In this document: positions 1 through 7,772 of the stretch, piece after piece
Layout of the letters: every line of letters starts with the position of its first letter
Numbering within the stretch: position 1 is the first letter of the stretch
From: CAYQCE01 sp964415885
GTDB taxonomy: Bacteria > Zixibacteria > MSB-5A5 > JAABVY01 > JAHJOQ01
Length of the DNA: 29,199 bases
Assembly: GCA_964415885.1 (NCBI GenBank)
Contig: CAYQCE010000048.1
Location: forward strand, 1 to 29,199
Direction: 5' to 3'
Notes under the pieces: generated by a model
Seen by the model: only the letters and a program-made list of their open reading frames with translations
Told to the model about the DNA's origin: nothing
The model's database searches: none
Translations under genes and position numbers: made by a program

Positions 1-676
1 TGGCATTGATATAGTCGAGATTGAACACCCGCCGCAGCGCGGTTCGGATCGGTATTAGAATCTGATCGTCCTGGTCGGAGCCGCTCAGGTCGGCACCCTT
101 TGGTTCCAGTACTCCGATGACTTCAAAGGGAAAACGACCGATGCGAATGGTCTCTCCGATGGGACTATATCCATCGAACAGGTTGTCCACTACTGTTTGT
201 CCCAGAACGGCCACGCGGCGTGACGCCGTGTTTTCCTCTTCAGTGAAGAAGCTTCCCCATGCAACTCGAGTATTGCGTACCCGTTGAATAGCCGGCGTGG
301 TTCCTATGACGGTAGTATTCGAGCTGAGATTATCATACTTCACCAGAATTTTCTTGCTTTGCGCCGGTGCTGCTGTTCTGACCGCAGGGCATTCCTCCGC
401 TATCGCTTCCGCATCCTCAACCGTAAGCGTTGTCACCGTCCCGCTAATCCGCTGACGGCCGGTTGTCTTTTGAACCTGCCCGGGTGTGACAATCAGCAAG
501 TTGGTTCCCATTGTCTCGATTTTGGACAATACTTCCCGCTGAGCGCCATCCCCGATTGCGACGATAATAATGACCGCTGAGACACCGATAACTATGCCTG
601 CCAGCGCCAGCCCCGTTCTCATCGGGTGCGCGATGAGTTGTTTCCGCGATATTCTAATGCTCCGGGTGATTTTCAC
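1..676 (-). CDS. MacB/FtsX-type ABC transporter permease, partial (C-terminus outside window)
   Basis: This is the inner-membrane permease of a MacB-type efflux system, working with the adaptor and ATPase encoded upstream in the same operon. I read about 225 codons from a GTG at 674-676; the codon just before it in frame but one is a stop, so this is the most upstream start available. The N-terminus is typical: a short basic stretch, then a membrane segment (LALAGIVIGVSAVIIIVAIG), then the start of the periplasmic MacB_PCD domain, with NLLIVTPG and later VAVLGQTVVDNLF as recognisable family motifs. The C-terminal three-helix FtsX domain lies beyond the left edge. It begins 7 nt after the preceding permease gene ends, so the two are co-transcribed. 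Two different permeases after one ATPase suggest a heterodimeric channel (inference). Confidence 0.85.
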   Translation of the reverse strand, partial: MKITRSIRISRKQLIAHPMRTGLALAGIVIGVSAVIIIVAIGDGAQREVLSKIETMGTNLLIVTPGQVQKTTGRQRISGTVTTLTVEDAEAIAEECPAVRTAAPAQSKKILVKYDNLSSNTTVIGTTPAIQRVRNTRVAWGSFFTEEENTASRRVAVLGQTVVDNLFDGYSPIGETIRIGRFPFEVIGVLEPKGADLSGSDQDDQILIPIRTALRRVFNLDYINA

Positions 677-683
677 GGTTTAA

Positions 684-1901
684 TCAGCCCCGTAATGCCT
701 CGACCGGTTGCAGGGCCGCCGCCTTTCTGGCCGGCTGCAGTCCGGCGATAATTCCTACCAGGCTTGACGACACCACGCCAAGCAGAATGCCTTCCCAGGA
801 AACTGCGACCGGTATGCCGGTGATTGTTTGCAAAATTTGCGCGCCGGTTCCGCCCAGAATGATGCCGATTATTCCCCCAGTCAATGTAACAGCCGTGGCT
901 TCAAACAGGAATTGCAGTTTGATATCCTTGTTGCGTGCGCCTACCGCTTTGCGCAGGCCGATTTCTTTTTTTCGCTCACTCACGGAAATCAACATAATAT
1001 TAGCGATCACAACCCCACCGGCAATGAGGGAAATCCCGGCCACCAGCGCCAGAAAGATATTGAAAGTGCCGGCAACTTTCTCGGCAAATTGGGTTACCTC
1101 GTCCGGCGTTACAATTCGGAAATCATCCGGCATGCCTGCGGCGATCATATGCCGCTCCCGCAGAATGGCGCTGATGTTTTCGGCGGTTCGTTCCATTCCG
1201 CTGGCGGATGTTAACAGGACTTTGATTCCGGCAATATGGTCCACATTCGCCACCCGGCGCATAAAAGTCGACAACGGGATATTGACGCGGTTGTCCATGT
1301 CACTACCACCGGGGCTGGTTCCTTTCGACTGCATGATACCCTTTACCTCAAACTGCACATTACCAATGCGGATCTGTTTTCCGATCGGATTTTCATTGCC
1401 GAAAAGTTCTTTCTTTACGGTGGGACCCACCAGGCATACACGATTCAGATTATCCATATCGCTTTGCGAGATAAAATCTCCGCTCCGGACATCCCAATCC
1501 CAAACATAGGCAAAGGATGGAGTAATGCCAAAAACGCTGGCAGTCGTGGATTTATCAAGATACTTGATCTCCGCACTGCCTTTGCGGTTAAAGGGCGCTA
1601 CTTCGTCAATGGTGCCGACTTCGCGTCTAATTGTTTCGACGTCCTGCAAGGTCAATGTGGTGATCGGCTCTCCGCCAACCGGCCGACCCATTTCTTTCCC
1701 GCCGCCTGCAAACACCATCATACTTTCCAGCCCAAATTTCTTCACCCGATCCATTACCCGTTTCTGCGCACCCAGACCAGCCGAAACAATAAGCGTCAAC
1801 GCAGTGATTCCAATGACAATGCCAATCATCATCAGGAATGATCTCATTCTGTGTTTTGCAAGACTCTTGAAAGCTAAGGTCACTGCTCTACCTGTTTTCA
1901 T
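684..1901 (-). CDS. MacB/FtsX-type ABC transporter permease
   Basis: This is the second permease of the MacA/LolD/MacB-like system. The layout is complete: one N-terminal membrane helix (about 20-40), a large periplasmic MacB_PCD domain (about 45-260), and a C-terminal FtsX domain with three helices. The coupling-helix region SVSERKKEIGLRKAVGAR, which contacts the ATPase, sits at about 310-330. About 405 residues is normal for a MacB permease without a fused ATPase. I chose the ATG at 1901 because it gives the family-typical start MKTGRAVTLAFKSL and has AGGA at suitable spacing; an ATG three codons upstream (1910) is also possible. The gene overlaps the end of the ATPase gene, implying translational coupling. 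MacB-type pumps use ATP in the cytoplasm to drive movement of substrates from the periplasm out through a TolC-like channel; no TolC gene is seen here and the substrate is unknown. Confidence 0.9.
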   Translation of the reverse strand: MKTGRAVTLAFKSLAKHRMRSFLMMIGIVIGITALTLIVSAGLGAQKRVMDRVKKFGLESMMVFAGGGKEMGRPVGGEPITTLTLQDVETIRREVGTIDEVAPFNRKGSAEIKYLDKSTTASVFGITPSFAYVWDWDVRSGDFISQSDMDNLNRVCLVGPTVKKELFGNENPIGKQIRIGNVQFEVKGIMQSKGTSPGGSDMDNRVNIPLSTFMRRVANVDHIAGIKVLLTSASGMERTAENISAILRERHMIAAGMPDDFRIVTPDEVTQFAEKVAGTFNIFLALVAGISLIAGGVVIANIMLISVSERKKEIGLRKAVGARNKDIKLQFLFEATAVTLTGGIIGIILGGTGAQILQTITGIPVAVSWEGILLGVVSSSLVGIIAGLQPARKAAALQPVEALRG

Positions 1902-2631
1902 CGGAACCATCCTGTTTGGCGCTTTGATCGGCAGCCGCCTGGAAGTTATCGTTTACAGTATCGCTGGCAATTGAGCCGTCCGATATTCTAATGATGCGCT
2001 CGGCGTGTTCAGCGATCTCATGTTCGTGAGTCACAATGACGATAGTCTTGCCCTTTTCGTGCAGTTGCCGGAGAAGGGATATGATCTCACGGCTCGAAAC
2101 ACTATCGAGATTTCCGGTCGGCTCATCGGCAAAGATTATCTCCGGATCGGTAACGAGAGCGCGGGCAATGGCGACCCGCTGCTGCTGACCTCCGGAAAGT
2201 TCGCTTGGATTGTGATGAACGCGTTCAGACAATCCAACCGCCTCCAGTGCCTCGCGGGCCAATCGCAGTGTGTCGGATTTGTCCGAGTATATGAGCGGCA
2301 GTTCGACGTTTTCAAGGGCATCCGTGCGTGGCAGCAGGTTAAAAGACTGAAAGACAAATCCGATCTTTCTATTCCTGATGCCGGCGAGCGCTTCATCGTC
2401 GAGCGTGCTTACCTCGACGCCGTCCAGAAGCAGAGTTCCGCCGGTTGGTCGATCCAGGCAGCCAAGGATATTCATAAGAGTCGATTTACCTGAACCAGAC
2501 GCACCCATGATGGCAACATACTCCCCACGGTTAATCGCCAATGAAACATCGCGAACGGCGTGAACTTCACCAGTGCCGCCTTTGTTGTAGATTTTTGCCA
2601 ATTGTTTGGCATGGATAACAGTTGATTCCAT
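1888..2631 (-). CDS. LolD/MacB-type ABC transporter ATPase
   Basis: This is the cytoplasmic ATP-hydrolysing subunit for the two downstream permeases. All catalytic motifs are intact, counting from the chosen ATG: Walker A GASGSGKST (43-51), Q-loop FQSFNLLP (about 94-101), signature LSGGQQQRVAIARAL (145-159), Walker B IIFADEP (165-171) and the H-loop His at about 202. The TGNLDS sequence after Walker B is typical of the LolD/MacB/FtsE subfamily. The ATG at 2631 is preferred over a TTG at 2649 because GAGGAG lies about 10 nt upstream of the ATG, inside the end of the adaptor gene. The last 20 or so residues are a low-similarity tail overlapping the next permease start. Family and role are certain; the transported substrate is not. 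Confidence 0.93.
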   Translation of the reverse strand: MESTVIHAKQLAKIYNKGGTGEVHAVRDVSLAINRGEYVAIMGASGSGKSTLMNILGCLDRPTGGTLLLDGVEVSTLDDEALAGIRNRKIGFVFQSFNLLPRTDALENVELPLIYSDKSDTLRLAREALEAVGLSERVHHNPSELSGGQQQRVAIARALVTDPEIIFADEPTGNLDSVSSREIISLLRQLHEKGKTIVIVTHEHEIAEHAERIIRISDGSIASDTVNDNFQAAADQSAKQDGSDENR

Positions 2632-2632
2632 A

Positions 2633-3703
2633 TTATCTGTACTCCTCAATGACTGGTGCGATTAAGACGGTTTCTCCCTCCTGCAATCCGTCAAGGATTT
2701 CGGTGTAGCCGTCATCCCGCCAGCCGGTTTTTACCGGTCGTTTTGCTTGTTGTCCGCCACTAACGACAGTCACGAATCGTTCGCCGCGCTCTCGGAGTAT
2801 TGCGCTGGTCGGAACAGCCAGTACATTCTGGCGTGTCTCCAGCTGTATCGTCACGCTTGTGGTCATCTCTGGACGAAGCGTCTTGTCGTGGAGATCATCA
2901 ATCGAGAGGGTGACAATGTAGTTTACGACATTGTCCTGGATGACAGCCTTTGGATAGATGGCAGTGACTGTGCCTGCAAAATCAGTGTCGCTGTAGGTAT
3001 CGACTGTAAAGCGGGCGGTCTGACCGACCCGTATTTTGCCGATGTCGGTCTCGTCTACATACACTTGCACTTCCAGTCGGTCAAGGTCAATGATCGTGAC
3101 AAAAGTGGGAGCAGCCAGACTGGCCGAAACGGTTTCACCTTCCTGCGTTGAAACCGACGCAATCACACCCGCGATCGGGCTGAGAATTCTGGTATAGCCC
3201 AATTGCACCCGCGAGTATTCAAGATTGGCCTGGGCCTGTCCGAGCATTGCTTCCGCTACTTTCAATGTGGTTTCTGACTGGTCGATCCGGTCCTGGGATA
3301 TGAGCTCCTTTTGGAAAAGAGCCTGTTCGCGTTCAAACTGCTTCCGAGCGTATTCAAGATCGGCCTTAGCCTTCTCTACGGCAGCGAGGTTTTGGCGTAC
3401 TCTGGTGGCAAGCTCAGAGTCCTCAAGCTCCGCGATAACCGCTCCGGCGGTGACATGATCGCCGATATTGGCGCGCAAGTGTTTGACCACACCGGAGATT
3501 CGGGAGCCGACTTTCACCTCGGCCCCAACCATCGGCTTAATAATGCCGGTGGCCAGGACCGTGGAGCCGATGTCCCGTCTTGTTACTTTGGCTGTTTCCT
3601 TCGTTGCGGTGCTGTCACCATTATTCCTTAGAGTCACCACTGCCACGATTGACACAGCTCCGACTGCCAGCAATGTTAGGATGATTGTCCATTTCTTTTT
3701 CAA
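2633..3703 (-). CDS. MacA/HlyD-type periplasmic adaptor (membrane fusion protein)
   Basis: This subunit bridges the inner-membrane transporter and an outer-membrane channel. The protein has an N-terminal signal anchor (WTIILTLLAVGAVSIVAVVTL), a biotinyl-lipoyl-like half (VKVGSRISGVVKHLRANIGDHV, here cited as about residues 45-66), a coiled-coil hairpin (about 90-165, rich in Ala, Gln and Glu), the second lipoyl half with SPIAGVIASVSTQEGETV, a beta-barrel domain and a membrane-proximal domain. The length of 356 residues is normal for MacA. The start is TTG at 3703; no ATG gives a better signal anchor and the ribosome site is only modest. It is the first gene of a four-gene operon (adaptor, ATPase, permease, permease). 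Confidence 0.9.
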   Translation of the reverse strand: MKKKWTIILTLLAVGAVSIVAVVTLRNNGDSTATKETAKVTRRDIGSTVLATGIIKPMVGAEVKVGSRISGVVKHLRANIGDHVTAGAVIAELEDSELATRVRQNLAAVEKAKADLEYARKQFEREQALFQKELISQDRIDQSETTLKVAEAMLGQAQANLEYSRVQLGYTRILSPIAGVIASVSTQEGETVSASLAAPTFVTIIDLDRLEVQVYVDETDIGKIRVGQTARFTVDTYSDTDFAGTVTAIYPKAVIQDNVVNYIVTLSIDDLHDKTLRPEMTTSVTIQLETRQNVLAVPTSAILRERGERFVTVVSGGQQAKRPVKTGWRDDGYTEILDGLQEGETVLIAPVIEEYR

Positions 3704-3843
3704 CTCTGTTGTCCCTTATCGCACATATGATATACCTCAGCCTTTACTGCCTAATTCATGGACACTCGATATCGGAAGAACTTGCGAACTTTCCGGCAAT
3801 TGGCTCTCTCTGTTCCACATCGTTGTTCATGCACGAATAAGTC

Positions 3844-4806
3844 TCAGTTGCTGAAGAAGGACGTAATGTACTTCAATGCAGTGAAAACAATGACGCCTGC
3901 AAGCATCCACTTGATCGCGCCGGCAGGGACGAATTTCTGGCAGCGGGCTCCGAGATACATACCTGCCATTCCACCTGTTCCAAAAAGGCTTCCGAGAAGC
4001 CAATCAGGGGCAACTGACTGGTCTGGAAAGAGAGGGGCAATTACTTGATAGAAAATAACTCCGGCAACCGACGTAACGAAGGTTCCCATAAGGGCGGCGC
4101 CGGCCACGGTGTATACCGGTAATCCGAAGAAAGTGACGAAGAACGGTGCAATGACAGCCCCGCCGCCAATGCCGTATATCCCGCCCACAATTCCCACGGC
4201 TAAACTGAGGGTAAAAATTCCCCAGAAAGAAACTTCGAACGTTTGGTCATAGAAGGTATAAGCCAATCGCTTGAAGTTGAAGTGAATCACCCGTACCTGT
4301 GAAGCAGAGGCCTCGCCATCTTTGTCAATGTTACGATTTGCCACTCTACTGCGACGAATCATATCCTGAAACTTCTTCTCACTATCGGTTTTAGCGCTTC
4401 CAGCGTATTTCTTTGTCAGGAGGTCCCGCACCATTTTAATGCCGATATAGAGCAATACTGCGGCCGCGAAAAGCTTGAAATGCCTGGGATCTGGTAAATA
4501 GGCTACACGGACAACGGCGCCGATGAAAACCCCGGGTAACGTACCGGCGATGACGATCCAGGTCAGCGGCCAAACCATCCGACCCTCGCGCCAGTAGCGA
4601 TAGACACCGCTCGGTATCGCTACAATATTGAATAACTGGTTTGTTGCGCTTACTGACGGGTTAGTGTAACCCAGGAATGACATTTGGAACGGTAAGAGTA
4701 GAAATGCACCCGAAACGCCGCCCATCGAGGTGAAGAAAGAGATGACGAAGGCGACTAACGGAGGGATCCAGAGATCAACCTCGATACCGGCCTCAGGGAA
4801 GAACAA
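3844..4806 (-). CDS. TauE/SafE family membrane exporter (sulfite/organosulfonate type)
   Basis: This is a polytopic inner-membrane protein of the TauE/SafE (DUF81) family, whose members export sulfite, sulfoacetate or other small anions. The two homologous halves are visible: the first begins FVISFFTSMGGVSGAFLLLP and the second begins VGIVGGIYGIGGGAVIAPFF, the classic glycine-rich repeat. A hydrophilic linker of about 60 residues (about 130-185) separates them. The start is TTG at 4806 with AGGAG (4813-4817 on the plus strand as CTCCT) 6 nt upstream. The gene lies just downstream of a terminator, so it probably has its own promoter, and it is separated by 140 bp from the MacA-type operon. The substrate cannot be read from sequence. 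Confidence 0.88.
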   Translation of the reverse strand: MFFPEAGIEVDLWIPPLVAFVISFFTSMGGVSGAFLLLPFQMSFLGYTNPSVSATNQLFNIVAIPSGVYRYWREGRMVWPLTWIVIAGTLPGVFIGAVVRVAYLPDPRHFKLFAAAVLLYIGIKMVRDLLTKKYAGSAKTDSEKKFQDMIRRSRVANRNIDKDGEASASQVRVIHFNFKRLAYTFYDQTFEVSFWGIFTLSLAVGIVGGIYGIGGGAVIAPFFVTFFGLPVYTVAGAALMGTFVTSVAGVIFYQVIAPLFPDQSVAPDWLLGSLFGTGGMAGMYLGARCQKFVPAGAIKWMLAGVIVFTALKYITSFFSN

Positions 4807-4881
4807 TGACCACTCCTGTGTTCTGCAGTGTGGATGGCGTTGAATGTGGGTTGCGTCACACGACTATGTGTCCAAATATCC

Positions 4882-4920
4882 AAAAAGGGTACACCTTGCC
4901 CTGAAGCCAAAGTGTACCCT
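4882..4920 (-). terminator. Rho-independent terminator of the ArsR/ABC/ECF operon
   Basis: Perfect 8-bp arms GGGTACAC (4887-4894) and GTGTACCC (4912-4919) extend by an A-T pair and by inner wobble and Watson-Crick pairs to about 12-13 bp. Read on the minus strand the stem is followed directly by TTTTT (4882-4886). This fits an intrinsic terminator placed 55 bp after the last gene of the operon and ahead of the TauE gene. Confidence 0.85.
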
Positions 4921-4974
4921 GATTGAATTCTTCAATGTGACCAGAGGTTTGCCAGGAAATGCGGATTGGCCTTG

Positions 4975-5346
4975 CTAATGTTTGCCACATCCTCCATTGG
5001 CATGTCCCGGACAACCCTTCTGCATATTTGCGGAGTGGCCCGGACAGCCCGCGGGCTTACCTGCGGAATGGCACTTCTTATTAGTGTCGCACTGCCCATC
5101 CTTGTCTTTGTCAACGAACTTCGGGCAATCACTGGTGCAGTTCCCCGTGTGTTTGCAGTCGGAAGGGCAGTCGGGATGCCTGGGACACTGGACTGACTTA
5201 TCGGTGTTCTGATCAATTTTCTGGACCGTTGCCTTCTCTGCTTTGGCAGCAGCATCATCGCTCGTCTTGTCGGCGTAAGCATGAACTGCGTAGACACCTC
5301 CCACCAGTACAACCGCGATCAGCAGTAATAGCGATACTCTCTTCAA
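4975..5346 (-). CDS. Secreted Cys/His-rich small protein with Ca-loop-like motif
   Basis: I do not recognise a named family. The 123-residue product has a clear signal sequence (residues 1-24, KRVSLLLLIAVVLVGGVYAVHA) and a mature part with ten Cys (54, 60, 64, 70, 74, 86, 92, 101, 112, 120) and several His. Motifs seen are CPRHPDCPSDC, a DKDKDGQCD loop (79-87) resembling the DxDxDG calcium loop of thrombospondin type-3/dockerin repeats, and two CPGH repeats (101-104, 112-115). The start is TTG at 5346 with a near-perfect AAGGAGG seven bases upstream. It is the last gene of the ArsR/ABC/ECF operon. A periplasmic metal-binding or metal-buffering role is likely (inference from composition and context). 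Confidence 0.82.
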   Translation of the reverse strand: MKRVSLLLLIAVVLVGGVYAVHAYADKTSDDAAAKAEKATVQKIDQNTDKSVQCPRHPDCPSDCKHTGNCTSDCPKFVDKDKDGQCDTNKKCHSAGKPAGCPGHSANMQKGCPGHANGGCGKH

Positions 5347-5411
5347 CGCCTTACCTCCTTGGAGTTTTGAGTTTCGGTTGATTCATACACTTCTTAAAAG
5401 TTGCCTTATTG

Positions 5412-5939
5412 TCAGTCAGTAGTATCCAGTTGAGTTTGAGACTGCAATCCGGAGATTGACTGTGGACAGCCAATCGTGTTTTGGCCGACGCAGCCTGCTT
5501 TCGCCCTCATCATGTCGAATAGCTTTGCCTGCTGTTCCTCGGTGAGCATTTGTTTTTCCGCCAGCAAGTGAGTTATGACCTCCCCCTGCATTTTCCGCTG
5601 GAAGGCGAGAATCTCTTCTTGTTTAGCCGAAATCGCATCTGTGTCTGGTTCCGATGCGGCGATAAGATCTATCAGTTGGCCGCTCAGGTGCCGGATGTCC
5701 CGACACAGGGCTTGTGACTCTGTCTGGAACTGGGTCAGGCGAGGCTCAAGTTCTCCCCACTGTTCATCTGTTACATTCAGGCTGCGATGTAACGGACATG
5801 CGACCCCTTCGCATGAACGGTCACACGGTTCCGGCGTGACTCTGTCAGCTTTGACAGCAGTAGAGAGCCAAACGCCGACGAATGCAATATTCAAGCCTAT
5901 CGAGAATACTATCAGCAAAGGGGCAATCTTACTCCACAC
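5412..5939 (-). CDS. Spy/CpxP/ZraP-like periplasmic protein (heavy-metal-resistance type)
   Basis: This is a small envelope protein anchored or exported by an N-terminal hydrophobic segment (about 6-30). The mature part is mainly helical and carries the LTxxQ signature LTEEQQAKLFDMM near residue 132, as in CpxP, Spy and the zinc-binding ZraP/CnrX group. A Cys cluster close to the membrane (C39, C43, C48 with H51, in CDRSCEGVACPLH) and two late Cys could bind metal. I chose the GTG at 5939 because GGAG sits about 7 nt upstream, whereas a TTG at 5945 would be too close to it. The gene follows the anti-sigma factor by 14 bp. Known relatives sense or buffer metals or misfolded proteins; being beside an ECF/anti-sigma pair suggests a sensor role like CnrX (inference). 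Confidence 0.8.
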   Translation of the reverse strand: MWSKIAPLLIVFSIGLNIAFVGVWLSTAVKADRVTPEPCDRSCEGVACPLHRSLNVTDEQWGELEPRLTQFQTESQALCRDIRHLSGQLIDLIAASEPDTDAISAKQEEILAFQRKMQGEVITHLLAEKQMLTEEQQAKLFDMMRAKAGCVGQNTIGCPQSISGLQSQTQLDTTD

Positions 5940-5953
5940 GATCAATCTCCTCG

Positions 5954-6436
5954 TTAATTTGCCGGCGATATGAGACCCATGTAGGTTTCAGCAATGGAGC
6001 CGGTTGGCAGGTCGGCAATGTAACTAATCTGGTACACCTCTAAAGGGTCATCCTGAGCAACAGTGATCTGTTCATCAGCAGGAACGGTAGTGGCGCCCAG
6101 TTTGAGTCCCAGAGTCAGTCCGATAAGGAGCACAACCGTAGCCGCTACCCGAGTGGGAATTGAAGCCAGGCGCAACCATGCTATCGGGTTCCAGTTCGCT
6201 GTCGGCTCCGAGGAAATCCGAACCCGCGCCTCAGTCATGATCCGATTAGTCAACCCGGGAGGAACTGCAGGGTTCTCAGCCAGCACAAGTAATGCCGCGA
6301 CCCTGTCGACTTTCGCCAACGCGGTTCTGCATGACTGGCATTCCCTCAGGTGGGCTTCCACCTGATTACGATCAATCCCGGATAACCGACCTTCGACGTA
6401 GCTACCGAGTTTTGTCTTAATATCCCTGCAATTCAT
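5954..6436 (-). CDS. Zinc-finger (zf-HC2) transmembrane anti-sigma factor
   Basis: The N-terminal domain has the zinc-binding anti-sigma pattern: Cys3, His29, Cys33 and Cys36 in HLRECQSC. This domain binds and holds the ECF sigma factor encoded just upstream. One membrane helix (about 97-115, VAATVVLLIGLTLGLKLGA) follows, then a short periplasmic tail of about 45 residues that could receive a signal. The length of 160 residues is normal. The ATG at 6436 has AAGGAG at good spacing. The gene order sigma, anti-sigma, Spy-like protein supports a membrane signalling chain from periplasm to RNA polymerase. Confidence 0.9.
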   Translation of the reverse strand: MNCRDIKTKLGSYVEGRLSGIDRNQVEAHLRECQSCRTALAKVDRVAALLVLAENPAVPPGLTNRIMTEARVRISSEPTANWNPIAWLRLASIPTRVAATVVLLIGLTLGLKLGATTVPADEQITVAQDDPLEVYQISYIADLPTGSIAETYMGLISPAN

Positions 6437-6493
6437 CTCTTCTCCTTATCTGATTAAACGAACGAGTCTTCCAAATCCCCCTCTGACAGATGA

Positions 6494-7042
6494 TTATTCT
6501 TCATAGTATTTCAATAGCAGAGGTTGCAGCTTCTCTCGGGCACGTGCCAGCAACCGCTCTGCAGCTTTGGGGGATTTCTTCAGAGCTCTGGCAATTTCCG
6601 CCCCGCTCAGGCCCTCGAAGTACCGCAAAATGATAACCATACGATAATCCGGCGGCAGACAACGCAAGGCGGTTTCGATCCCTGCCGAGACCTCCTGTCG
6701 TTCCATTTTCTCGGAGGCATTTGGGCCGGGATCGATAGAATCCGGAATTTCTGCCATATATACAGGACGTTTCTTTTTGGCGTAGTCAAGGCAAAGACGG
6801 CAGATGATCTGATAAAGGTAGGTTGTGAATCTGGCAGCGGGTTTGTACCGGTCTGATGCGTCCAGAAGCCGAAGAAATGCCTCCTGTGTAATATCCTTAG
6901 CCTCTTCTCCGTCATTAAGAAAACGGTATGCGATTTTCCAGACCCAGTCCTGGTGTCGCCGGACTATTTGCTCGAAAGCACCAAAATCCCCGTTGCAAAC
7001 AGACTGCATCAGGGATTCATCGCTGATTCGGAACTCAGACAA
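6494..7042 (-). CDS. ECF RNA polymerase sigma factor (RpoE-like)
   Basis: This is a 182-residue group IV sigma factor. Region 2 is clear, with FEQIVRRHQDWVWKIAYRFL and the 2.2 motif EAKDITQEAFLRLL (47-60), and region 4 has YRMVIILRYFEGLSGAEIA followed by the recognition helix KSPKAAERLLARAREKL (156-172). It directs RNA polymerase to its own promoters when freed from the anti-sigma factor encoded next. The start is TTG at 7042, overlapping the permease stop by 8 nt, with CGGAG eight bases upstream. An ECF factor embedded behind an ArsR-regulated ABC transporter, instead of under its own promoter, is unusual and implies two layers of control. Confidence 0.93.
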   Translation of the reverse strand: MSEFRISDESLMQSVCNGDFGAFEQIVRRHQDWVWKIAYRFLNDGEEAKDITQEAFLRLLDASDRYKPAARFTTYLYQIICRLCLDYAKKKRPVYMAEIPDSIDPGPNASEKMERQEVSAGIETALRCLPPDYRMVIILRYFEGLSGAEIARALKKSPKAAERLLARAREKLQPLLLKYYEE

Positions 7043-7772
7043 TCCAGCGTCTCCGGATCATCTGAAGGCTTAGAACGAATAGGCCAACGCAAAACGCTCC
7101 CATAGCCAACAGGTCTGATGATATCGGCATTACATTGGCGCCGTGTATGGATCCGTGTAGCGCATCAGCACCGTAGGTCAACGGCAAGGCATAGGAAATC
7201 GGCTTCAAAAAGACAGGGAGCTTCTCAATAGGAAAAAACAAACCGCATAGAAATATCATGGGGAATCGAAAGAAATTCGAAAAGGTCTGAGCCTCGAACA
7301 CTTCGCTGACCGAGACAGCTATGAACAGGCCGAGGAAGGTCGAAGCTACCGCAATCATAAACACGGCGGGCACATAAGCAGTCCAGGTGACACCTGACAA
7401 ATCGATAAGAAATACAGCCATGATGACCGGGACAAAGGCGTTGGCTACACCGAAGAGAATAGCTCCGCTGGTTTTAGCCAGCATGAGCAGTTCGAATGGA
7501 ATCGGGGCAAGCAGCAATCGCTCGAAAGAGCGATTTTTCTTTTCGAAAGTTACAGTAACCGAAAGCATCGATGTTGTACCGAACAGGATGGAGATAGCCA
7601 CCACGCCGGGAAGCAGGGTGACAATGCTCCCCAGTTCAGCGCCGGACTTGACAAAGAACATCCCGGTCCATGCCAAAGGGAAGATCAGGCCCCAGCTGAT
7701 GTTGGGCGGCTTCAGGTAATACGTCCGCATGTCCTTCAGAAGGATATTCCAGAAGGCTATCCAGAACTTCAT
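7035..7772 (-). CDS. ABC-2 type transporter permease
   Basis: This is an integral membrane permease of the ABC-2 family (245 residues, about six helices). Typical landmarks are the N-terminal amphipathic stretch with KDMRTYYLKPPNI, the VTVTFEKKNRSFERLLLAPIPFE segment, and the GLFFPIEKLPVFLKPISYALPLTYGADAL region (about 178-206, cited here by landmarks FPIEKLP and PLTYGADAL). ABC-2 exporters move drugs, lipids or other compounds outward. Its ATG overlaps the ATPase stop as ATGA (7769-7772), with GGGAG just upstream, so synthesis of the two subunits is coupled. Context suggests export of a toxic metal-thiol complex or related stress compound, but the substrate is unknown. Confidence 0.9.
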   Translation of the reverse strand: MKFWIAFWNILLKDMRTYYLKPPNISWGLIFPLAWTGMFFVKSGAELGSIVTLLPGVVAISILFGTTSMLSVTVTFEKKNRSFERLLLAPIPFELLMLAKTSGAILFGVANAFVPVIMAVFLIDLSGVTWTAYVPAVFMIAVASTFLGLFIAVSVSEVFEAQTFSNFFRFPMIFLCGLFFPIEKLPVFLKPISYALPLTYGADALHGSIHGANVMPISSDLLAMGAFCVGLFVLSLQMIRRRWIV

